From Burkholderiales bacterium (GTDB lineage: Bacteria; Pseudomonadota; Gammaproteobacteria; Burkholderiales; SG8-39), in contig JADLDQ010000019.1 in assembly GCA_020846575.1 (NCBI GenBank), positions 1-5,071 on the forward strand: 5,071 bases of DNA, written 5' to 3'. The notes beneath the pieces were generated by a model that was not told the DNA's origin, searched no databases, and was given only the letters and a program-made list of their open reading frames with translations. Of this stretch, positions 1 through 3,942 are shown in pieces (the stretch's first letter is position 1; the number at the start of each line of letters is the position of its first letter). The position numbers were made by a program, and so were the translations under genes.

Positions 1-1076
1 CCATCGCGGGCGTATTGCTGGGCCTGGCTTTCCTGTCGAAGTACTTCGCGGCCCTGCTCGCAATCGCTCTCGCCTGCGACGTGGTGCTCGCGCCGCGCGG
101 CGAACGGCCGTGGCGCGGGCTGGCGGTGACGTTCGCCGGCGCGCTGCCTTTCGTACTGCTCAATCTGTGGTGGAACTACGAGCACTGCTGGTCGAACCTG
201 ATGTTCAACCTCTACAACCGCCACGAGGACGCCGGTCTGTCCTGGCGCTCGCCGCTGATCTACCTGCTGGTTCTCGCCTACGTGCTCAGTCCGCCGGCGA
301 TCGCGCAGCTCGCGGGGAGGAACGCCGCCTGGCGAACATGGTGGTCGCGGCGCGGGCTGCGGTTTTTCGCCATCGCCTGCGCGGTGCCGCTGGGGGCGTT
401 CCTGCTCCTGTCGGCGGTGCGCGGGGTCGGCCTGCACTGGGTGCTCGCCTTTGTTCCGTTCTTCTTCATGGCGGCGGCGCTGGCGCTGCCGGCGGCCAGG
501 CTGCGGCAGTCGCTTGCCTATCTCGGCGGCTTCAGCCTGCTGCATCTGGCGCTAATCCTCGCCGGATCGGTGCTGCCGGTGGAAACCTGGAAGTTCTCCC
601 GCCTGTACGACGGGATCGTGTTCCACGTCCGGATCGCGCAGGTGGTGCGGGCGCTGGAATCGCAGCGCCCGGAATTCGAGATCGCCGCGGACGGCTACTC
701 GCCGGCGGCGACCGCGTCCTACTATTCCGGCCGCTACGTGTTCGTGTTCGGTGCGGCGTCTTCGCATGCGCGGCACGACGACCTGCTGACCGACTTCAGG
801 GCGCTGGAAGGTCGCAACATCCTCGTGTTCCGCAAGAGTCCCCCGGAACCGCACGACTACGAACCCTACTTCCGCTCGGTCGAATACCGCTCGCTCGAGC
901 TGTCCGGGGCCACGTTCCACCTGGTGCTCGGAAGGCAGTTCGATTACCGGGCCTACCGGGAAGGCGTAATTCTGCCGGTGCTGGAGCGCTATTACCGCAT
1001 TCCCCGGTACCTCCCGCAGGGCGCCTGCATCGTCTGCGAACGCTATCTCGGCGCGCACTGCCCGGTGCGGGGCTGA
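1..1076 (+). CDS. GT39 (ArnT/PMT-like) membrane glycosyltransferase, C-terminal part (5' end outside window)
   Basis: The reading frame is already open at the left edge (first full codon at base 3) and ends at TGA 1074-1076, giving 357 visible residues. The first visible residues, around GLAFLSKY, match the transmembrane segment found roughly a third of the way into GT39 (PMT_2/ArnT-like) proteins, so about 150 N-terminal residues, including the usual catalytic acidic residue of the first periplasmic loop, are probably missing. Roughly six hydrophobic segments follow, with NLWWNYEHCW at visible residues 54-63. From about residue 205 to the end there is a non-membrane domain with DGYSPAA (230-236) and a Cys-containing tail (GACIVCERYLGAHC). 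Known for the family: these inner-membrane GT-C enzymes move a sugar from a polyprenyl-phosphate carrier to lipid, glycan or protein on the periplasmic side. The acceptor and sugar cannot be read here. The next gene follows 42 bases later on the same strand. Family call is confident, substrate is unknown. Confidence 0.85.
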   Translation, partial: IAGVLLGLAFLSKYFAALLAIALACDVVLAPRGERPWRGLAVTFAGALPFVLLNLWWNYEHCWSNLMFNLYNRHEDAGLSWRSPLIYLLVLAYVLSPPAIAQLAGRNAAWRTWWSRRGLRFFAIACAVPLGAFLLLSAVRGVGLHWVLAFVPFFFMAAALALPAARLRQSLAYLGGFSLLHLALILAGSVLPVETWKFSRLYDGIVFHVRIAQVVRALESQRPEFEIAADGYSPAATASYYSGRYVFVFGAASSHARHDDLLTDFRALEGRNILVFRKSPPEPHDYEPYFRSVEYRSLELSGATFHLVLGRQFDYRAYREGVILPVLERYYRIPRYLPQGACIVCERYLGAHCPVRG

Positions 1077-1100
1077 GGAATGAGCTGACATCCGGACCGC

Positions 1101-1106
1101 GAAGGA
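1101..1106 (+). promoter_or_regulatory. Candidate ribosome binding site of the UbiA-family gene
   Basis: GAAGGA lies 12 bases before ATG 1119. The spacing is longer than ideal, but it is the only purine-rich match in the 42-base gap and it supports the chosen start. Confidence 0.5.
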
Positions 1107-1118
1107 ACCCGCCTCGAC

Positions 1119-2063
1119 ATGTCCAAGCTCGCTGCCCTGATGAGGCTCGCGCGGCCGCGCCAGTGGCTGAAGAACGGGTTCGTCTTCGTCGGCCTGGTGT
1201 TCGGACACGGCTGGTCGCAGCCCGGCCTTGCCCTGGAGGCCCTGATCCTGTTCGCCTCCTTCTGCCTGGTTTCCAGCGGGGTGTACGCCCTGAACGACGC
1301 GACGGATCGCGACGCCGACCGGCTCCACCCGGTCAAACGGCGCCGGCCGGTCGCTTCGGGCGAGGTCGGAGTATCCGCGGCGCTGGGCTTCGCCGCCGCA
1401 GTTGCGCTGGCGGGGCTCGCCGGCGCCTGGACGGTGTCGAGCATCGCGCTCGCGCTCGCCTGCGGCTACATCGCGATCAATGCGGCCTACAGCCTGGCGC
1501 TCAAACATGTCCCGGTCCTGGACGTGTTCCTGATCGCTTCCGGGTTCATGCTGCGCATACTCGCGGGGACCGCCGGCGTCGGCATCGAGCCCTCGCAGTG
1601 GCTGCTGCTGTGCGGCCTGATGTTCACGCTGTTCCTGGGATTCGCCAAGCGCCGTGCCGAGCTGTCGGCCTTCGACGGTGCGCCCCGGTCCGGCGCTGCG
1701 CCGCTCGCGCCGCCGCAGCTCGCCCGCGGTTCCGGCGCGGCGGCCGGGACCACCGGCGCATCCCCCCGGCGGGTACTCGGCGAGTACACGCCTGAGGCCC
1801 TGAACGCGTTGATCACGGTGACCGCGGCGAGCTCGGTCATCGCCTACGGGCTGTACACGGTGGACGCGAGGACGGTCGCGGTGCATGGCACCGCGTCCCT
1901 GTTCTACACCGTGCCGGTGGTTCTCTACGGGGTATCGCGCTACCTTTGGATGCTGTACGGCCGTCACGGCGGTGAAGACCCATCCGAGGACGTGCTGCGC
2001 GACCCTCATCTGCTCGGTTCCCTGCTGGTCTGGATCGCCATGGTGTTCTGGCTGATCGCATGA
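1119..2063 (+). CDS. UbiA-family prenyltransferase, decaprenyl-phosphate phosphoribosyltransferase (DPPR synthase)-like
   Basis: A 314-residue polytopic membrane protein. Its N-terminus (ARPRQWLKN, residues 11-19) and the Asp-rich motif N59-D60-x2-D63-x3-D67 followed by HPVKRRRPVASG (70-81) are the hallmark of UbiA enzymes of the DPPR-synthase branch. A second conserved block has Y124, K129 and D135 (YSLALKHVPVLD) and continues into GFMLRILAG; GFAKRRAEL (174-182), EYTPE (222-226) and GGEDPSEDVLRDP near the C-terminus also fit. In the family, Mg2+ held by the Asp motif helps transfer phosphoribose from PRPP to a polyprenyl phosphate in the cytoplasmic membrane. The 7-8 further hydrophobic stretches agree with the usual nine-helix fold. 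ATG 1119 is the first start after an in-frame TGA at 1086, and GAAGGA (1101-1106) is a usable, somewhat distant ribosome site. Probably co-transcribed with the GT39 gene. Residues about 186-217 form an Ala/Gly/Pro-rich insertion. Prenyl chain length and the precise acceptor are inferred, and another aromatic prenyltransferase role is less likely. Confidence 0.88.
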   Translation: MSKLAALMRLARPRQWLKNGFVFVGLVFGHGWSQPGLALEALILFASFCLVSSGVYALNDATDRDADRLHPVKRRRPVASGEVGVSAALGFAAAVALAGLAGAWTVSSIALALACGYIAINAAYSLALKHVPVLDVFLIASGFMLRILAGTAGVGIEPSQWLLLCGLMFTLFLGFAKRRAELSAFDGAPRSGAAPLAPPQLARGSGAAAGTTGASPRRVLGEYTPEALNALITVTAASSVIAYGLYTVDARTVAVHGTASLFYTVPVVLYGVSRYLWMLYGRHGGEDPSEDVLRDPHLLGSLLVWIAMVFWLIA

Positions 2064-2076
2064 GGGATACCTGAAA

Positions 2077-2104
2077 GAGCGCTGCCGGCCCGCAGACGCC
2101 GCTC
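2077..2104 (+). other. Bulged hairpin just after the UbiA-family gene
   Basis: GAGCG (2077-2081) pairs with CGCTC (2100-2104), and inside it CTGC (2082-2085) pairs with GCAG (2092-2095) around a 6-base loop, with a 4-base bulge (2096-2099). It begins 14 bases after the stop codon at 2063, a typical place for a transcript 3' end, but no T-run follows. It could be a 3'-end stabilising hairpin or part of a weak terminator. Function is unproven. Confidence 0.3.
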
Positions 2105-2205
2105 CGGGAAACCACGCGCCTTGCGTCGAGCTTTCGCGGACCGTTCTTTGTCTCGGCGTCACACGTGAGCAGCCCGGCGGGCAACGCCGAACCCCCGAGG
2201 CGATC

Positions 2206-2227
2206 GCGCCCGCCAAGGCGCGGGCGC
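2206..2227. other. Perfect 8-bp GC-rich hairpin
   Basis: GCGCCCGC (2206-2213) and GCGGGCGC (2220-2227) are exact reverse complements around a 6-base loop. It is the strongest stem in this gap. No T-tract follows on the + strand, so it is not a standard intrinsic terminator; in such GC-rich DNA it may also be fortuitous. Confidence 0.4.
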
Positions 2228-2417
2228 ATGCGCTCACAGCCGCGCGGCGCAACGGGAGCGCGGGAGCGCAGTCGGGGCTTTACCGTGCCGGCGCACCCGC
2301 AGCGTGCTCCGGCATTCCGGGCCCCGGATCGGTACGCCGGTGGAATCCTCGGCTCCAGCGCTCGTGCCGCCGTCATCTGCGCGCTGCACAGAGTCCCTGC
2401 CGCCACGTGCGGCGACC

Positions 2418-2446
2418 TTGGCCTGCCACGGGGCTTTCGGCATAAT
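2418..2446 (+). promoter_or_regulatory. Sigma70-like promoter of the cyclic-nucleotide-binding protein gene
   Basis: TTGGCC (2418-2423) and CATAAT (2441-2446) are separated by exactly 17 bases, matching the sigma70 consensus at 4/6 and 5/6 positions in an otherwise GC-rich region. Transcription would start near 2453, giving a leader of about 36 bases before ATG 2489. This gene therefore probably has its own transcript, separate from the UbiA-family gene upstream. Confidence 0.65.
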
Positions 2447-2464
2447 TCGCCATCCATCGCAGTT

Positions 2465-2478
2465 CCGGTCTCGACCGG
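2465..2478. promoter_or_regulatory. Inverted repeat in the leader of the cyclic-nucleotide-binding protein gene
   Basis: CCGGTC (2465-2470) and GACCGG (2473-2478) are exact reverse complements separated by TC. The repeat lies just after the predicted transcription start and ends 10 bases before ATG 2489, where a Shine-Dalgarno would normally be; no purine-rich site is visible there. It could be an operator half-site pair or an RNA hairpin affecting initiation. Role is inferred only. Confidence 0.4.
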
Positions 2479-2488
2479 TTGCCACGAC

Positions 2489-3025
2489 ATGGCGGAAGCA
2501 GCCAAGCAGAATCATCAGCGGGCAGAACTCGAGTCCCTGGGAGAAGCGACGCAGTTCGCCGCCCAGATCCACGCGCTGGTCACCCGCTCGCCTCTGTTCG
2601 AGAACTTCAACCTCGCGGAAATCCGCCTGATGAGCCACTTCATGCAGGTCTATCGCGCGGCCCCCGGCGTCGAGATCATCCGCGAGGGCGAAGCGGGCGA
2701 TTTCATGATGATGATCCTCGAAGGCTCGGTGGAGGTGTTCAAGCGCGACCGCTGGAACGCGCAGCGTCTGATCGCCGCCCTGGACCCCGGCAAGACGGTG
2801 GGCGAGATGTCGATGATCGACGGAGAGCCCCGTTTCGCGACCTGCGTCGCGGGCGAGCGCTGCCTGCTGGCGATGCTCAGCCGCGAGAGCCTGGCGCGAA
2901 TCATTCTCGAACAGCCGGTCCTGGGCGCCAAGGTGCTGATGGAACTGGTGCTGATGCTGTCTCAGCGGCTTCGCCAGACGAGCCGAAGGCTGCTCGGCTA
3001 CATGGAAGCGGAGAGCGGGCAGTGA
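2489..3025 (+). CDS. Stand-alone cyclic nucleotide-binding domain protein (Crp/Fnr-type sensor domain, no HTH)
   Basis: A 178-residue soluble protein. Residues about 34-140 form a cNMP-binding beta-roll: SPLFENF (34-40), then PGVEIIREGEAGDFMMMILEGSVEVF (59-84) and the phosphate-binding cassette G105-E106 ... P114-R115-F116-A117-T118. The Glu and Arg that contact the ribose and phosphate in cAMP-binding relatives are present, so ligand binding is plausible. After the roll comes one long helix (about 141-172, rich in Leu, Arg and Met) resembling the dimerisation C-helix of CRP, and the protein then ends. There is no room for the roughly 70-residue winged helix-turn-helix of true CRP/FNR regulators. 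It is therefore more likely a cytoplasmic sensor or protein-interaction module than a DNA-binding regulator. ATG 2489 was chosen because it is just downstream of a good promoter and because homology begins shortly after it; a Shine-Dalgarno is lacking. Its target and whether it affects the neighbouring genes are unknown. Confidence 0.85.
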   Translation: MAEAAKQNHQRAELESLGEATQFAAQIHALVTRSPLFENFNLAEIRLMSHFMQVYRAAPGVEIIREGEAGDFMMMILEGSVEVFKRDRWNAQRLIAALDPGKTVGEMSMIDGEPRFATCVAGERCLLAMLSRESLARIILEQPVLGAKVLMELVLMLSQRLRQTSRRLLGYMEAESGQ

Positions 3026-3030
3026 GGCGG

Positions 3031-3053
3031 CGCGCGCTGCGGCAATGCGCGCG
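3031..3053. terminator. Possible terminator-like hairpin after the cyclic-nucleotide-binding protein gene
   Basis: CGCGCGC (3031-3037) pairs with GCGCGCG (3047-3053) around a 9-base loop, starting 5 bases after the stop codon. The location suits transcript termination or 3'-end protection, but the U-tract of a classical intrinsic terminator is absent. Confidence 0.35.
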
Positions 3054-3105
3054 GCGCGAGCGCAGGTTCCTGCCGGCGGATCGACTCGCGGGCCGCGGGA
3101 CGGTG

Positions 3106-3134
3106 CAGACATCCCGTTGCGGGTGTGGCAGAAT
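3106..3134 (+). promoter_or_regulatory. Candidate upstream (distal) promoter with extended -10
   Basis: CAGACA (3106-3111; 4/6 to the -35 consensus) and CAGAAT (3129-3134) are 17 bases apart, with TGg directly before the -10 box (extended -10). The 11-mer TGTGGCAGAAT (3124-3134) differs by one base from the proximal promoter's TGTGGCACAAT (3301-3311). If used, the transcript would carry a roughly 200-base leader that includes the tandem repeat. Confidence 0.4.
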
Positions 3135-3197
3135 CGCGCGCCCGTCGCGGCCCCTCTCCGGCGTGTCTGTCTTGCGCGCCCCGGCGCGGTGATGCAG

Positions 3198-3253
3198 CAC
3201 GACGAAGCAAACGCGACAGCGCAAGCACGACGAAGCAAACACGACGAAGCAAG
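3198..3253. repeat. Four-unit 14-bp tandem repeat upstream of tctB
   Basis: Four head-to-tail 14-base units fill 56 bases exactly. Units 1 (3198-3211) and 3 (3226-3239) are identical, CACGACGAAGCAAA. Unit 4 (3240-3253) differs only in its last base. Unit 2 (3212-3225, CGCGACAGCGCAAG) matches at 9 of 14 positions. The flanks do not continue the pattern (the preceding 14 bases match at 2 of 14). The array ends 30 bases before the -35 box of the tctB promoter, so it could bind a regulator, or be a neutral intergenic satellite. There are no unique spacers, so it is not a CRISPR array. Confidence 0.9.
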
Positions 3254-3283
3254 GTACTGACGATCCCTGACGAGACGAATTGT

Positions 3284-3311
3284 TTGGCTGCCGCGTGGCT
3301 TGTGGCACAAT
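3284..3311 (+). promoter_or_regulatory. Candidate promoter of tctBA (extended -10)
   Basis: TTGGCT (3284-3289) and CACAAT (3306-3311) are 16 bases apart; each matches sigma70 consensus at 4/6. TGg immediately before the -10 box supplies an extended -10 element that would compensate for the weak boxes. Transcription would start near 3318, about 24 bases before the tctB start. TTGTTT at 3280-3285 is a poorer -35 alternative because its spacing is 20 bases. Confidence 0.55.
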
Positions 3312-3330
3312 GCCGCCGCGCCGTTTCAAG

Positions 3331-3336
3331 AGGAGG
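3331..3336 (+). promoter_or_regulatory. Strong ribosome binding site of tctB
   Basis: AGGAGG, a full Shine-Dalgarno match within the purine run AGGAGGGAGG, lies 5 bases before ATG 3342. It fixes the tctB start and rules out the in-frame TTG at 3300, which lies inside the promoter region. Confidence 0.85.
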
Positions 3337-3341
3337 GAGGT

Positions 3342-3938
3342 ATGAAAGTCGCCGACGGCAAGGACTTCTGGGCAGGCGTGATGTTCATAGGCTTCGGCCT
3401 GTTCTTCATGCTGGTCGCGCAGAACTACCCGATGGGCACCGCGTTGCGAATGGGGCCGGCCTATTTCCCGACTGTGCTGGGCGGGTTGATGGGCGTGCTG
3501 GGGCTCATCATCTTCGTGCGCTCGTTCTTCGGCAAGCCGCGCAGTCCGTTCGCGCAGGTGGAACTGAGGCTCTCCATACTCATTCCCGCGTTGCTCCTGA
3601 TCATTCCGATGTACTACTGGTCGGAGTGGTTCCACGACTGGCCCGAGTGGGCGCGCTGGATCGGCGGCGCGATCACGCTGAGCCTCTTCCTCGCCGCCTG
3701 GGGCAAGCCGTCGCTGTTCATCATGATGATCTCGGTGGCGGCGTTCGGCTACCTGATCCGGCCCGCGGGCTTCGCCTTCGCGGTGTTCGTGCTCATCATG
3801 GGCACGGCCTGGGCCGGCCACGAGTTCAAGCTGAAGGAGGCGCTCATGCTCGCCGTGGGCTGTTCGATCTTCTCGGTCTGGGTGTTCGTCCACGCGCTCG
3901 GCCTGTCGATGAACGTCTGGCCGTACGCCTGGAGCTGA
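3342..3938 (+). CDS. tctB: Tripartite tricarboxylate transporter, small membrane subunit TctB
   Basis: A 198-residue, very hydrophobic protein. It opens with KDFWAGVMFIGFGLFFM (7-23) and then MGTALRMGPAYFPTVLGG (31-48), the signature of the TctB family; the MGPAYFP turn links the first two membrane helices. Further helices lie at about 77-92, 107-119, 124-156 (probably two) and 166-186. TctB is the small inner-membrane subunit of a secondary, ion-driven uptake system in which a periplasmic TctC-type protein delivers a carboxylate to TctA/TctB. The protein is longer than the roughly 150-residue relatives I recall. The surplus appears to fall at about 75-120, which includes a Trp-rich stretch with W93, W96, W100, W103 and W106. 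It is followed after 4 bases by tctA, so the two are surely one operon. No tctC precedes it. The start is set by an excellent Shine-Dalgarno. The substrate cannot be predicted from this subunit. Confidence 0.9.
   Translation: MKVADGKDFWAGVMFIGFGLFFMLVAQNYPMGTALRMGPAYFPTVLGGLMGVLGLIIFVRSFFGKPRSPFAQVELRLSILIPALLLIIPMYYWSEWFHDWPEWARWIGGAITLSLFLAAWGKPSLFIMMISVAAFGYLIRPAGFAFAVFVLIMGTAWAGHEFKLKEALMLAVGCSIFSVWVFVHALGLSMNVWPYAWS
3931..3934 (+). promoter_or_regulatory. Ribosome binding site of tctA inside the tctB 3' end
   Basis: GGAG sits 8 bases before ATG 3943 and overlaps the last codons of tctB, which suggests translational coupling of the two subunits. Confidence 0.55.
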
Positions 3939-3942
3939 TGCC

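Larger units (their letters stand above)
2064..2488. other. Intergenic region without a recognisable gene (about 425 bases)
   Basis: No convincing coding sequence is present. One frame on the + strand stays open across most of it and runs into the downstream gene, but its conceptual product is an Arg/Pro/Ala-rich string typical of untranslated GC-rich DNA, and a promoter lies inside it. The region holds several short GC-rich inverted repeats: 2077-2104, 2206-2227, TCCGGG-C-CCCGGA at 2316-2328, and GCCGC-loop-GCGGC at 2399-2413. The last 70 bases carry the promoter of the cyclic-nucleotide-binding protein. No tRNA or known RNA fold was recognised. Confidence 0.7.
3026..3341. other. Intergenic region with tandem repeat and candidate promoters (316 bases)
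   Basis: No convincing gene is present. In order it holds a GC-rich hairpin after the stop codon (3031-3053), a candidate promoter (3106-3134), a GC-rich inverted repeat CGCGCC-CC-GGCGCG (3175-3188), a four-unit 14-bp tandem repeat (3198-3253), a second promoter (3284-3311) and the strong ribosome site of tctB (3331-3336). This is an unusually feature-dense control region for a transporter pair. Confidence 0.7.

Noticed and set aside
110..1795. Long open frame on the + strand overlapping the GT39 and UbiA-family genes
   Set aside because: Its product is Arg/Ala/Gly-rich with no domain, and it overlaps two genes with clear family motifs in another frame. It is a GC-rich shadow frame.
552..2252. 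Long open frame on the - strand across the GT39 and UbiA-family genes
   Set aside because: Low-complexity Arg/Gln/Glu/Gly-rich product antisense to two recognised membrane proteins; explained by high GC content.
2165..2488. N-terminal extension of the cyclic-nucleotide-binding protein from an upstream GTG
   Set aside because: The extension is Arg/Pro-rich and unlike the family, and the best promoter (2418-2446) lies inside it, so ATG 2489 is the better start.
3198..3253. CRISPR-like array
   Set aside because: The 14-bp units abut each other with no unique spacers, and no cas genes are present.
3192..3260. Small 22-residue open frame across the tandem repeat
   Set aside because: No ribosome site precedes its ATG and its sequence is just the repeat in translation; nothing supports expression.
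3303..3317. Sigma54-type promoter suggested by TGGCAC before tctB
   Set aside because: The -12 element (TTGC at the correct spacing) is absent; the bases at the required GC position are CC. An extended -10 sigma70 promoter explains the sequence better.
3300..3341. tctB starting at an upstream in-frame TTG
   Set aside because: The added 14 residues would be encoded by the promoter -10 region and the Shine-Dalgarno; ATG 3342 has AGGAGG at ideal spacing.
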